Below, piece by piece: positions 1 to 8,333 of a DNA stretch of 39,043 nt (position 1 is its first letter; each line of letters starts with the position of its first letter). The DNA is from Acidobacteriota bacterium (GTDB lineage: Bacteria > Acidobacteriota > Thermoanaerobaculia > Multivoradales > J023), in assembly GCA_029263355.1 (NCBI GenBank), contig JAJCXQ010000085.1, positions 1-39,043 on the forward strand. The letters are read 5' to 3'. Under the pieces are notes generated by a model that worked only from the letters and a program-made list of their open reading frames with translations, did no database searches and was not told where the DNA came from. A program made the translations under genes and the position numbers.

Positions 1-1
1 G

Positions 2-484
2 CGGAGCTACCTGGCGCGCGAGACTCCCGGCCACACCCTCGAGCCGACGGCTCTTGTTCACGAAGCCTACCTCCGCCTCGCCGGGCGTCGCCAAGTGCAA
101 TTCGAGAACAGAGTGCAGTTCTTTGCCGTATTGGCAGAGACGATGCGGCGGATCCTGGTCGATCACGCTCGGCGCAAGAAGGCCGCTCGCCACGGCAGCG
201 GTCAGCCTCCTTTGCCGCTCGAAGAAGCGCTGGGCTTGCCGATCAAAGTTGATGTCGATCTCATCGCCCTCGACGATGCACTCAAGGAGTTGGGGGTCAT
301 CGCGCCGCGACAGAGTGAGGTTATCGAATTGAGCTACTTCGGTGGCTTGACGTTCGAAGAGATCGCCTCTGCGCTGGAAGTTTCCCCAGCAACCGTCAAG
401 CGGGATCTCAAGACGGCGAGGATCTGGCTGTTGCGCGAGCTCAAACGGGATCAACCAGGGCCGGAATACGAGGCTGAGTGGTGA
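2..484 (+). CDS. ECF-type RNA polymerase sigma factor, 5'-truncated by the window edge
   Basis: This is the C-terminal 160 residues of an ECF sigma factor; the reading frame is open from base 2, so the gene begins before the window. The visible part opens with the tail of region 2 (HEAYLRL, then FFAVLAETMRRILVDHAR). That pattern is typical of the ECF group common in Planctomycetes and Acidobacteria that pairs with Ser/Thr kinases. Region 4 follows as a helix-turn-helix (LTFEEIASALEVSPATVKRD). The GTG at 95 is internal and is not the start. The stop overlaps the start of the next gene by 7 bases, so the two are probably translationally coupled. The likely role is to direct transcription in response to the downstream kinase; its targets are not visible. 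The family call is firm and the subgroup is from memory. Confidence 0.9.
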   Translation, partial: RSYLARETPGHTLEPTALVHEAYLRLAGRRQVQFENRVQFFAVLAETMRRILVDHARRKKAARHGSGQPPLPLEEALGLPIKVDVDLIALDDALKELGVIAPRQSEVIELSYFGGLTFEEIASALEVSPATVKRDLKTARIWLLRELKRDQPGPEYEAEW

Positions 485-2922
485 CGGTGATCCATCAGCG
501 TCGCGTGATGGAGCTACTCGATGCGACGCTCGCGGAGCCGCCAGAGTCGAGGCCAGCGTTTCTCGAAAGGGCCTGTGGTGATGATGAGAAGCTGCGACGC
601 GAGCTCGAGTCTCTGCTCGAGTTGGAAGAGGAAGCCGAAGGTTTCTTGCCCGAACCGGCGGTGCCGCTCGATGCTGGATCGATACTCGGTGCTGGGTCGA
701 CCCTCGAAAAGGGAAAACGAATTGGCCCCTACCGGATCCTCGATCTTCTCGGGCGTGGGGGTATGGGGGCGGTTTACCGAGCGGTGCGGCAAGATGACTT
801 CGAAAAGCAAGTGGCGCTGAAGCTCCTGCAACGTGACTTGGTGAGCGAGACCACGGTTCGCCGTTTTCACAACGAGCGACAGATTCTGGCGCGGCTCGAA
901 CACCCATCGATCGCACGGCTTCTCGATGGCGGCACAACCAGGGACGGGCGCCCTTTTCTGGTCATGGAGTATGTCGAAGGGGTGCCGATCGACGAATATT
1001 GTGATGCTCACCAGCTATCGACGCGAAAGCGTTTGGGGTTGTTTCTTCGGGTGTGTTCTGCCCTGGCTTTCGCCCATCAAAACTTAGTGGTCCATCGCGA
1101 TCTCAAGCCTGGCAATATCCTGATTACGCCCGAGGGGCTGCCGAAGCTGCTCGACTTCGGAATCGCCAAGTTGTTGGATGACGAAGGAGCACTACGCCGC
1201 GATCTCACCCATGGGCAAGAGCAGCCGATGACTCCGCGTTTCGCCAGCCCAGAGCAGGTGATGCGTCAGCCGATCACCACCGCCAGTGACATCTACTCTC
1301 TAGGGTCGTTGCTCTATAGGCTATTGGTCGGGAGGCTACCGTGCGGGCTGGAAAGCTGCCGATTCGGGGAGATTGCATGGCGAATCGTCGAGCAGGAGGC
1401 TCTAAAACCCAGCCTGGTAGCCGGTCGCATCGAGGAGATCGAAACCACAACAGGCATCAAGCGCTGGACGCCGGAGTCGGTGAGTCGCACTCGTGGTGGA
1501 GATATCGACAAGCTTCGCCGCAGCCTGGCAGGTGATGTTGATGCGATCTTGTTGAAATCGCTGCGTAAGGAGCCCCAGCATCGTTATGGCTCGGTCGAGC
1601 AGCTCACCGAAGACATCCGTAAACATCTAGTGGGTTTGCCGGTCGGGGCGCGTAAGGGCACGTTGGTCTATCGCACCGGCAAGTTCTTTCAAAGGCATCG
1701 GTGGGAGCTCTGTCTCGCTGCGGTGGTCCTATTGGTGATGACCGGTCTGCTGGTGCGTGAAAAGCAACGATTGGAGACTGAACGTCAACGTGCGGTGCGG
1801 GTGACCGGAGTGTTGCGTGGACTGCTGAACGTGGCGGATCCCGACCGACGTGATGACGCTCACATGATCCAATCCTTGGAGCGCGCCCGCGACGAGCTCA
1901 CCGTGCTCGAGGCCGAGCCCGAGCTGCTCGCCCAGTTACTTGCGACGTTGGGACGGATACACCATGCTCTCGGACACTCGGAGAAAGCCCTCGAGGTTTC
2001 CCGGGAGTCGCTGCAATTGTGGCAGAGGGAACGACCCGACGACCTTTCAGGCTTGGCTGCAAGACACAACAATCTGGGAGCCTTGCATCTCGATCGCGGC
2101 GATTATGATGCGGCGGAGGCAAGTCTGCGCGAGGCGTTGGGTTTGCGCGATCAGCTGGGAGACGAGTCGCCCAACTTTGTCGTCAATCTCAACAACCTGG
2201 CGTCGATCTTGCTCGATCGAGGCGCCTACGACGAGGCGGAGAGGTTGTATCGAAGGGGCCTCGAAATCCGCGAGCGGCTATTGGGCCGCGATGATCCCCA
2301 GGTCTCCAGCAGTCTTCGAAGTTTGGGGGCATTGCTGCATGCTCGAGGTGATTTCGAGGCAGCAGAACCGATGTTGCGCGAAGCACTTGCTATCCGGCTT
2401 CGTGCTTACGGTCCCGATCATACAGATGTCGCTTCAGTGCTCGATCTTCTGGGTCGCGTTCGTTTTGCCCAAGGCGAGTATTGGGAAGCGGAGAGGCATT
2501 TTCAGCGTGCGCTCGAAATATTTCGTCAAAGGTTGGATAGCGATCATGCAGATATTGCTTGGAGTGAACGTAACCTGGGGTTGTTGTTGCTGGTCGAAGG
2601 TGACGTCGCCGCCGCTCGGGTGATCCTGACGCGTGCTCTCGACATGTTGCGTCGCGCCAAGCCTGCCGGGCATTGGCGAGTCGCAGCTGTCAAGAGTGAT
2701 CTCGGGTCCCTGTTGACCGAAGAAGGGCGTTTTGAGGAAGCTGAGTCCTGTTTACTCGAGGGTTTCCGAGATTTGCAGACGGTTCGCGGTGATCACGCAA
2801 CCGATACGCGAGCAGCTCGCCATCGAATTGTTGATCTCTATGAAGCCTGGGGTACTCCGGACCGGGGCCAGGGGTTCGAGATCTCGATAAGAAATGCTAC
2901 GGGACCTGAATTGCTGCGTTGA
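478..2922 (+). CDS. Transmembrane Ser/Thr protein kinase with C-terminal TPR repeats
   Basis: An 814-residue Hanks-type kinase. Residues 1-80 form the helical leader usual in kinases paired with ECF sigma factors. The kinase domain spans about 83-385, with the glycine loop GRGGMG at 92-97, the ATP-binding lysine K115, HRD at 206-208 followed by LKPGN, DFG at 226-228 and SPE at 257-259. All catalytic residues are present, so it should be active. One membrane helix lies near 411-426. The remaining ~380 residues are tetratricopeptide repeats (several copies resembling NNLGALHLDRGDYDAAEASLREAL), likely a protein-binding sensor or scaffold. The GTG start at 478 overlaps the sigma factor stop. Such pairs are thought to couple kinase signalling to transcription; the ligand and substrates are unknown. 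Confidence 0.95.
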   Translation: MVTVIHQRRVMELLDATLAEPPESRPAFLERACGDDEKLRRELESLLELEEEAEGFLPEPAVPLDAGSILGAGSTLEKGKRIGPYRILDLLGRGGMGAVYRAVRQDDFEKQVALKLLQRDLVSETTVRRFHNERQILARLEHPSIARLLDGGTTRDGRPFLVMEYVEGVPIDEYCDAHQLSTRKRLGLFLRVCSALAFAHQNLVVHRDLKPGNILITPEGLPKLLDFGIAKLLDDEGALRRDLTHGQEQPMTPRFASPEQVMRQPITTASDIYSLGSLLYRLLVGRLPCGLESCRFGEIAWRIVEQEALKPSLVAGRIEEIETTTGIKRWTPESVSRTRGGDIDKLRRSLAGDVDAILLKSLRKEPQHRYGSVEQLTEDIRKHLVGLPVGARKGTLVYRTGKFFQRHRWELCLAAVVLLVMTGLLVREKQRLETERQRAVRVTGVLRGLLNVADPDRRDDAHMIQSLERARDELTVLEAEPELLAQLLATLGRIHHALGHSEKALEVSRESLQLWQRERPDDLSGLAARHNNLGALHLDRGDYDAAEASLREALGLRDQLGDESPNFVVNLNNLASILLDRGAYDEAERLYRRGLEIRERLLGRDDPQVSSSLRSLGALLHARGDFEAAEPMLREALAIRLRAYGPDHTDVASVLDLLGRVRFAQGEYWEAERHFQRALEIFRQRLDSDHADIAWSERNLGLLLLVEGDVAAARVILTRALDMLRRAKPAGHWRVAAVKSDLGSLLTEEGRFEEAESCLLEGFRDLQTVRGDHATDTRAARHRIVDLYEAWGTPDRGQGFEISIRNATGPELLR

Positions 2923-2963
2923 AAACGCCGTTATCGCCTCTGAAGACAGCGTTCAGATGGTCA

Positions 2964-3269
2964 TCAAACGCGAGCTAGTTTGAAACCACCGGGTTCAATT
3001 TCGATCTGCTCGGGGTCGGTGGCGAGTCTGAAACCGCCGGGTTCAATTTCGATCTGCTCGGGGTCGGTGGCGAGTCTGAAGCCGCCGGGTTCGATTTCGA
3101 TCTGCTCGGGGTCGACGGATGGCCTCTGAATATCAAAAGATCTCGGTGTGGCCTGAGCGTGAGAAGCAAGGTTGGCAATCGTCGTCTCGGTAGAGCTCAA
3201 GATGGCGAGACAGGTCAGGAAAAGGATTGAATGAATCGTCGTCTGGGCGATTCTTTCTTGAAAAGTCAT
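2964..3269 (-). CDS. Small exported protein with three 16-residue tandem repeats
   Basis: I do not recognise this 101-residue protein. Residues 1-40 look like a signal peptide: a hydrophobic stretch at 14-25 and a plausible AQA cleavage site at 38-40. The mature part is about 60 residues, almost all of it three near-identical repeats of DPEQIEIEPGGFRLAT at 53-68, 69-84 and 85-99. The repeat is acidic, has no cysteine and alternates in a beta-prone way. The upstream sequence has AGGGG about 10 bases before the ATG, and a perfect 6-bp inverted repeat (3287-3301) lies 18 bases before the start. It is convergent with the kinase gene, 41 bases away. It could be a secreted adhesive or structural peptide, or a precursor processed at the repeats; neither is shown. 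The intact frame, signal peptide and in-frame unit favour a real gene. Confidence 0.6.
   Translation of the reverse strand: MTFQERIAQTTIHSILFLTCLAILSSTETTIANLASHAQATPRSFDIQRPSVDPEQIEIEPGGFRLATDPEQIEIEPGGFRLATDPEQIEIEPGGFKLARV
2981..3124 (-). repeat. Three tandem copies of a 48-bp coding repeat
   Basis: Copies begin at 2981, 3029 and 3077. The first two differ at very few positions, and the third diverges only at its far end. The unit is exactly 16 codons, so copy-number change would keep the small exported protein in frame. Confidence 0.9.
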
Positions 3270-3425
3270 GGCACTTATTCCCCTTTGCGGGCATAGCCCG
3301 CCGTCGCAATGAGTTGTCAGGTATTGCGGATTGGGGTGGCCACCTCATTTGCCGCTTGTTTGAATCCTCGTGATCCGTGTAAAAACAGGATCATCCAAGG
3401 CGACATTTCTTGCGAAATCCGCAAG

Positions 3426-3470
3426 TGATGCCAGCAGCCATGATGCCGGCAGCCATGATGCCGGCTGGCC
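3426..3470. repeat. Three copies of a 15-bp tandem repeat
   Basis: Copies at 3426-3440, 3441-3455 and 3456-3470 share the core TGATGCC(A/G)GC. They are nearly identical and lie in non-coding sequence. No mobile element is visible around them. Confidence 0.8.
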
Positions 3471-3597
3471 GCTGGAGTAGCAGCCCAGAAGCCTGAGAGG
3501 CGTCTCGAGCTCAGTGTTGGCGACTAAACGAGAAAAGAGTTTGAGTCGTAGGCTCTAGCGAAAGCAGAGCAAGACTTCTCCTCAATCCTCTTCACTA

Positions 3598-3615
3598 GCC
3601 CCGGTGAGCCGGGGC
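3598..3615 (-). terminator. GC-rich hairpin, possible terminator of the ECF operon
   Basis: A perfect 7-bp stem (GCCCCGG/CCGGGGC) with a TGAG loop lies about 80 bases past the end of the Spy-like gene. The T-rich run (AATTTTAT) is on the plus-strand side, so as a minus-strand terminator it lacks the usual U tract. It could instead act bidirectionally or be only a structured element. Confidence 0.35.
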
Positions 3616-3695
3616 AATTTTATCTGCCAACCCAAGCTGCACTTCGCCTCGAGGATTCGGTAAATTGTTTTCGAGGTGTGTTGGTGGTGGGGCTA

Positions 3696-4355
3696 TCAGG
3701 AAGGCCGTTGGGGTCGGCGCCGCGGCCTGGGGTCTTGCCGACTCTCCAAGCCTTCCATGCCTCGCCAGCGGGCACGAAAACGCCGCTCGAGGTCGGTGCG
3801 GACATGTCGCATACGACCCAGAAACCGCATGAAACGCCGCTCTTGCTGCGGATCTAACAATTCACGAGACTCCAGCAAGTTGTTGACGAACGCCCGTTCG
3901 AGATCGATGTGAGCCTCGGAGAGCTCGACCAGCAAGGCGTCGAGGATCTTGCGATCGGGTTCGGCCGATGTGATCTCGCGCCGCACCTCGAGTTGGAGAT
4001 CTGCCATCCGTCTGCGGGCCGCTAGTGTCTGATCGAAGAATCGGCGTTGAATATCGATGAAAGCATCACGCTGGGCTCCTTCGAGGCCAAGCTCACGCGC
4101 CATTCTTTGGGCGACTTGCGGCAGCCGGCTATCGCCATTCTGCGAACCATCCCTTTGCGCCGTGGCTTCTGGTGCAGTCCCTGTCGCCTGGGGAACCCCT
4201 GTCGCCTGGGGAACCCCTGTTGCCGTATCAGCCGTGGCTTGAGTTCTTTCTGTGGTGGGATCGTTGGTCGTTTGCGTGAAGATGCGGCTAGCGAAAAGGC
4301 CAATGTTGAGCCCTATCGACAACAAGAGCAGAATTGAGAGCCACCAACGTCTCAC
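3696..4355 (-). CDS. Spy/CpxP-like periplasmic protein, third gene of the ECF operon
   Basis: A 219-residue protein with one N-terminal membrane anchor or uncleaved signal (WWLSILLLLSIGLNIGLFA, residues 4-22). A low-complexity Thr/Pro/Ala linker (about 28-75) follows, then a long helical region ending in a very basic tail. The helical region (DIQRRFFDQTLAARRRM ... LLDPQQERRFMRFLGRMR) has the LTxxQ-like spacing of Spy/CpxP-type periplasmic chaperones and metal-resistance sensors. Its start overlaps the anti-sigma stop by 4 bases (ATGA), so it is co-translated. Position after sigma and anti-sigma genes suggests a periplasmic sensor or effector, as in Cnr/CzcE-like arrangements. The linker carries a VPQATG duplication encoded by an exact 18-bp repeat. 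The family call rests on pattern and context. Confidence 0.75.
   Translation of the reverse strand: MRRWWLSILLLLSIGLNIGLFASRIFTQTTNDPTTERTQATADTATGVPQATGVPQATGTAPEATAQRDGSQNGDSRLPQVAQRMARELGLEGAQRDAFIDIQRRFFDQTLAARRRMADLQLEVRREITSAEPDRKILDALLVELSEAHIDLERAFVNNLLESRELLDPQQERRFMRFLGRMRHVRTDLERRFRARWRGMEGLESRQDPRPRRRPQRPS
4183..4218. repeat. Exact 18-bp tandem duplication inside the Spy-like gene
   Basis: GTCGCCTGGGGAACCCCT occurs twice without a mismatch at 4183-4200 and 4201-4218. It encodes two copies of a six-residue unit in the flexible linker. Perfect identity suggests recent slippage. Confidence 0.95.
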
Positions 4356-4918
4356 CTCACGATGCCTCCAGAAGAATCAGTGCTTCCAGGAGAACCAGTG
4401 ACTCCCGTCGCAGGGTCCGAGAACAGTTGCTCTTGGTCATCGATCGACAGCCAATAGATTTCTGCCAAGCTGAGCGGGTCGAGATCGAAGTCGTCTTGGG
4501 CCATGTCTTCCATGGCTGCCGTGTCCGCTAGTGTCGTCCTGTTTCCCAAGGCTGCCAAGGTCTTCGGCGCCAAGGTTTCCGGCGCCAAGGTTTCGTTCAG
4601 GTCGCTTCCCAGCACCAATCCCAGCGTCATGCCGGCTGTGAGTGCGACTGCGGCTCCTGTCCGGGCCCACATCGGAGCCCGTGCCCAACTCAGCTCATAG
4701 TCCCGTTCCTGGCGCGCGGCAGCTTTGATGGCCGTTGCGAAATCGATAGGCGGCAGCTGGGGCTCGGCAAGCTCGAGGCGTTGCCAAGTCGCGGCGAGTT
4801 GCTCGTAGGTCGTTCGCAGTGCGTCGTCGCGTTCGATCACAGCCTCGAGCCTTGCCGCTTCCGTAGGCGTCAACTCTCCATGCAGGAGACGCATCAGTTG
4901 TCGCTTGTTGGGGTTCAT
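4352..4918 (-). CDS. Transmembrane anti-sigma factor without a zinc motif
   Basis: A 188-residue protein whose N-terminal ~75 residues resemble the sigma-binding domain of membrane anti-sigma factors (LMRLLHGELTPTEAARLEAVIERDDALRTTYEQL, written by residues 8-41). It contains no cysteine, so the HxxxCxxC zinc-binding form is excluded. One membrane helix lies at about 85-104. A short ETLAP/KTLA repeat (109-122) and an acidic C-terminal region of about 70 residues would sit in the periplasm. It starts 27 bases after the sigma gene and overlaps the Spy-like gene. The expected role is to hold the neighbouring ECF factor at the membrane until an envelope signal releases it. The family assignment comes mainly from gene order, topology and the N-terminal pattern. 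Confidence 0.75.
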   Translation of the reverse strand: MNPNKRQLMRLLHGELTPTEAARLEAVIERDDALRTTYEQLAATWQRLELAEPQLPPIDFATAIKAAARQERDYELSWARAPMWARTGAAVALTAGMTLGLVLGSDLNETLAPETLAPKTLAALGNRTTLADTAAMEDMAQDDFDLDPLSLAEIYWLSIDDQEQLFSDPATGVTGSPGSTDSSGGIVR

Positions 4919-4945
4919 AACATGGCCTCTTGGGAGTGAAACACG

Positions 4946-5551
4946 TCAGCCTCGGTTTTCTTGCGCTTCTCTCAATCGCTGCATGGCTCGGAACAATCGA
5001 CTCTCGACTGCGCCTTCGGTGATCTGGAGAACTTCCGCGATATTTCGGTAGGTGAGATTCTCGAACTTTGCCAGGACCAGAACGGCGCGTTGGCTGGCAG
5101 GCAAGGCGTCGATCTGACGTCGGGTTTCACGCCAACGCCGGGTCGCTGCCAAGCGCTGTTCGGCATCGGGAGCTGGATCCTCGGGGTCGAAGGCAGGGCG
5201 GTCATTAGGGTTGTCGGTTTGCGATCCACCCACTTCGCCGAAAGACAGGAACTTCGCTAGTCGTCGGCGGCGGAGCAGGTTCAGGCAGTGGTTGACCGCG
5301 ATGCGGTAGAGCCACGTGGTAACTTTTCCCCGCGGACGGTAGGTGCCTGCTTTGCGAAAGGCTTTGAGAAATACCTCTTGTGCGGCGTCGCGCGCCTCTT
5401 CGGGCTGGTGCAGCATGCGCTCGCACAAACCCAGGATGCGCTGCTCATGGCGCTCGACGAGCACACCAAACGATTCGACGTCGCCTGCCGCCACCCGCTC
5501 CAGGATGCCTCGGTCGGGATCATGCTCGTTTTCCTGCGGACGCTCCGTCAT
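4946..5551 (-). CDS. ECF RNA polymerase sigma factor (RpoE-like), first gene of the operon
   Basis: A complete 201-residue ECF sigma factor. Region 2 carries the usual core (EEARDAAQEVFLKAFRK, then TWLYRIAVNHCLNLLRRRR), which binds RNA polymerase and the -10 element. An acidic linker (QTDNPNDRPAFDPEDPAPD) leads to region 4 (LPASQRAVLVLAKFENLTYRNIAEVL...), the helix-turn-helix for the -35 element. The order sigma, anti-sigma, Spy/CpxP-like protein suggests an envelope-stress or metal-stress response. No strong ribosome-binding site is visible before the ATG. An ECF-type promoter candidate 76 bases upstream suggests autoregulation. Sure of the family; the inducing signal is unknown. Confidence 0.95.
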   Translation of the reverse strand: MTERPQENEHDPDRGILERVAAGDVESFGVLVERHEQRILGLCERMLHQPEEARDAAQEVFLKAFRKAGTYRPRGKVTTWLYRIAVNHCLNLLRRRRLAKFLSFGEVGGSQTDNPNDRPAFDPEDPAPDAEQRLAATRRWRETRRQIDALPASQRAVLVLAKFENLTYRNIAEVLQITEGAVESRLFRAMQRLREAQENRG

Positions 5552-5626
5552 AGTGATTTTTAGTGACGTTCATCTTGGAAGGCACGGCAAACCTGGAGTC
5601 AACAAACAATGAAACCCTTCGGGTGT

Positions 5627-5652
5627 TTAGATCTTGCGGTGTATCCGAAGTT
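5627..5652 (-). promoter_or_regulatory. Candidate ECF (sigma-E type) promoter of the sigma operon
   Basis: On the minus strand, AACTT (5648-5652, preceded by AA) is followed after exactly 16 bases by TCTAA (5627-5631). The sigma-E type consensus is GGAACTT, 16 bases, TCTRA, so the -10 part fits fully and the -35 part fits at AACTT only. It would give a leader of roughly 70 bases before the ECF start and fits the autoregulation common for ECF operons. Confidence 0.45.
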
Positions 5653-5693
5653 TTTTACTTTGTACGATCCGATAACGCCGAAATGTGTGGAGG

Positions 5694-8327
5694 TCATGCG
5701 ACGCCGCGCAGCCTTGCGAGATCAGCCAAGAGGTCTTCCACCGAGCCATAGCGACTCTCTGCTGCTTTGTTCAGACAGCGAGCGATGATCGGTTCGAGTT
5801 GTGGCGGTAACGGATCTTCGATGATCGCCCCCAGTGGGGTGGGATCCTGCATCAGCTGTTGTTGACGCACCTCATCGACGGTTGAGCCTGGATAGGGGGC
5901 CTGGCCGCTCAGCATTTCGTAGAGCAAGGCGCCCATTGCGTAGATGTCCGTTCTGGCGTCTCCGCCCCCGGCGCCTCCGCCACCGGCGCCTCCACCAAGA
6001 CCCTCTAGCTGTTCGGGCGCTAGGTAGGCCGCTCCAGTGGTGCCTTGGGTGGCGGCTGCAGAGAGACCGAAGTCCATGACCTTGGCGCGTCCTTGGGGTT
6101 CTACGAGGACGTTCTCGGGTTTCAGGCCAAGGTGTAGTAGGTTTTCATGGTGGCCTGCTGCCAATCCCCATCCGATCTGACGCGTCAAGTAGAGTGCGGC
6201 GGCGACTTGCAGGCGACCACCCTGATCCAGCAAGTACCGCAGCGTCAAGGCACGCACAAATTGAACGGAGATGTAAGGCATCGCCTCGACCTCACCGAAG
6301 TCGAGGACGTCCAGCACGTTGAGGTGTCTCAGGTTGCGAGCTTGCTGCACAACCTGCATGAGCATGTTGAAACGTGTCGAATCCGCGACCACCTCCGGCC
6401 TGAGCATCTTCAAGACCACCACGTCTCCGAGCTCTCGATCCTGGGCTTTGAAAATGGAGCCCATTCGTCCGACGCCGAGCTCGGCCATCACCTCATAACG
6501 TCCCCCCAAGAGAACACCCGGTTGGATGTCGGAAACGCTGCGGCGTTCATCTGTCAAGGTGGTTGTGTCGCGGGCTGTTGGCACGAACCCGGTGGCGCGT
6601 GCCGCCAACTCACCGGTCAGCACGAATAACGGTTGCGGACTCAGCAAACCGCGCTGCTCCCGCGCCTCGACGCCTCTGCCCTGGAGGTGTTCAGCGAGGA
6701 CGGTATGGACATTCTTGGATAGGTAGATCTCCCCCGGCGTCGCCTCCCGGAGCAACGACTCGAGAAGTTGAATCGGCAGGCCCGCAACCGCGGACGTCGG
6801 GCGGTCTCCCCATACCACCGAGCCGGTGATCACGGGGCCGCCGGCCAAGGCGACAACCGGTGGCTCGGCCTCGTCGAAAACGTTTTCCCGTTCGGACAGC
6901 TGGTGGAGGATCTCGGCCGCCGCGGCCAGGGCTCGAACCGGCGCCCCAACGCCATCGAAAAGCACCAGGGCACGGTGTCCAAGGACCGCATCGAGCCGGC
7001 CTTGGCGCGAGTTGACAGTGGTCGAGATGCGCCGTAGGTCGCGCGACAATCGGTTGAGATTCTCTTGCGGATCGTAGCCGAGCTTGGGGTTGGCGAAGCG
7101 TCGCATTTCGATGGCGAGTAGGATCGCGGTTTGAGATTGCGCCTTCGCGATGGTCGAGCCCTTGTCTGGCTCGGGAAGGTATCGCTGCACCCGTGAGACG
7201 AAGAACTCGAGAGATTGCTGGCCACTGAGGTCCTCGAATAGACCATCGAGAGAATCTCTGAGTTGTCCTATGTGTCCTGGGCCACCATCCGGTAACGGGG
7301 CCGAAAAGTCTCCTTGGCTCGCCCGTTCGGCCGCCTCCGCCAGCCTGCTGAGGGGTTTGAGAGAGCGGCGCGACAGGAGTTGTGAGAAAAGCAAGCCGGC
7401 GATCAACGCGACGGAACCGAGGCCGACGAGAAGGAGTTGGAGGAGACGGTAATCGGCCAGTCGTTCATCGAAAGATGTCAGCGTCACAGCCGCGCCCAAA
7501 GAGTTGTCCGCGGCGTCTCGCAGAGGCGCGAGAAAAGCGATCCAATCACGTTCTTGCAGGGTTACCTCGACCTCATCGGCGGTCTCCCCGCGCTGGGTCA
7601 CTCGACCCAGGACTTCACCCTTGAGACGCAGGCTCGAAACGAACTCCGCGGCGGCGGCTGGATCAAGCGTCGAAGCCGCTACCGCCGGCCCGGTCGGCGA
7701 GTTGATCAGGAAGACGGTGTCGGCGTCGCCGATGCGTTGTATCTGGCGAGCCAGGGCTTCGTTGATCGACAGTGCAACGATGATAAAACCGACTTGGTCG
7801 AAATTGCGCACCAAAGGGAGTGCAACCGCGTGATAGAGATCATCACCCTGCTGCCAGACTCCAAAAGCCTGCTTCTCTTCCAGGGCCACCGTGATAATGG
7901 AGTCGCCAGATAGATCCTCGCCGAAAGCCTGGCGATCATCGGTACGCCCGAGCACGACGCCGTCCCGGTCGAGCACAACAGCGAGGTCGAACGTCAATAG
8001 GTTTTGGTACTCCTCGAGGGCGTCGAGGATCGACACCGGGTCGCGGGCTTCAGCTGCCTCGGCGAGGTAGGAGGTCAACAGCCGGTCGGTGGCGAAGATT
8101 CTCGAGATCAGCTGTAGGCGTCGGTAGCGCTCTTGCTGGAGTACGATTTGAACCGATTGGCTAGCTCCCAAAGCTTTTTTCGCGGCGCCTTGGGCAGAAC
8201 GATTTCCGAGAACGCGAGTTGCGATCCACGCTCCCCCCACAGTCAGTAGGACGAGGAGCCCAATGATCAAAGAGATCCAGGCGCCGAGAGAGATCTCGAA
8301 CTTCTTGTTGCTGGCTTTTGGTGCCAA
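5694..8327 (-). CDS. Membrane sensor: Cache-like, HAMP, degenerate cyclase fold and predicted Ser/Thr pseudokinase
   Basis: An 877-residue protein from a TTG start chosen for its ribosome-binding site; a GTG 28 codons upstream (8411) is the alternative. TM1 is at 13-37, an extracytoplasmic Cache-like sensor at ~45-290, TM2 at 295-316 and HAMP at ~317-370. Residues ~398-545 look like a class III cyclase fold with its metal-binding positions changed (AIEMRRF, then GHRALVLF where GDG is usual). The kinase fold (608-877) keeps the glycine loop (GVGRMG, 618-623), K640 and DFG (752-754). HRD is replaced by HLG (732-734), removing the catalytic aspartate, and the helix-C glutamate position appears to be valine. 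A glycine-rich insert (777-789) follows the APE. The protein is therefore probably a signal-binding scaffold rather than a kinase. It is divergent from a SpoIIE phosphatase gene. Confidence 0.85.
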   Translation of the reverse strand: MAPKASNKKFEISLGAWISLIIGLLVLLTVGGAWIATRVLGNRSAQGAAKKALGASQSVQIVLQQERYRRLQLISRIFATDRLLTSYLAEAAEARDPVSILDALEEYQNLLTFDLAVVLDRDGVVLGRTDDRQAFGEDLSGDSIITVALEEKQAFGVWQQGDDLYHAVALPLVRNFDQVGFIIVALSINEALARQIQRIGDADTVFLINSPTGPAVAASTLDPAAAAEFVSSLRLKGEVLGRVTQRGETADEVEVTLQERDWIAFLAPLRDAADNSLGAAVTLTSFDERLADYRLLQLLLVGLGSVALIAGLLFSQLLSRRSLKPLSRLAEAAERASQGDFSAPLPDGGPGHIGQLRDSLDGLFEDLSGQQSLEFFVSRVQRYLPEPDKGSTIAKAQSQTAILLAIEMRRFANPKLGYDPQENLNRLSRDLRRISTTVNSRQGRLDAVLGHRALVLFDGVGAPVRALAAAAEILHQLSERENVFDEAEPPVVALAGGPVITGSVVWGDRPTSAVAGLPIQLLESLLREATPGEIYLSKNVHTVLAEHLQGRGVEAREQRGLLSPQPLFVLTGELAARATGFVPTARDTTTLTDERRSVSDIQPGVLLGGRYEVMAELGVGRMGSIFKAQDRELGDVVVLKMLRPEVVADSTRFNMLMQVVQQARNLRHLNVLDVLDFGEVEAMPYISVQFVRALTLRYLLDQGGRLQVAAALYLTRQIGWGLAAGHHENLLHLGLKPENVLVEPQGRAKVMDFGLSAAATQGTTGAAYLAPEQLEGLGGGAGGGGAGGGDARTDIYAMGALLYEMLSGQAPYPGSTVDEVRQQQLMQDPTPLGAIIEDPLPPQLEPIIARCLNKAAESRYGSVEDLLADLARLRGVA

Positions 8328-8333
8328 GTGGGT

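Larger units (their letters stand above)
3270..3695. other. 426-bp gene-free stretch with small repeats and hairpins
   Basis: Contains the 5' leader of the small repeat protein with a GCGGGC/GCCCGC hairpin (3287-3301), a 15-bp triple repeat (3426-3470) and a GC-rich hairpin (3598-3615). I see no convincing open reading frame, tRNA or small RNA here. It separates two minus-strand transcription units. Confidence 0.6.

Noticed and set aside
4352..4918. Zinc-finger anti-sigma factor
   Set aside because: The protein contains no cysteine, so the HxxxCxxC motif cannot be present.
5751..6079. Various plus-strand frames inside the pseudokinase gene
   Set aside because: They are opposite-strand frames of a high-GC gene with arginine-rich content and no ribosome-binding site.
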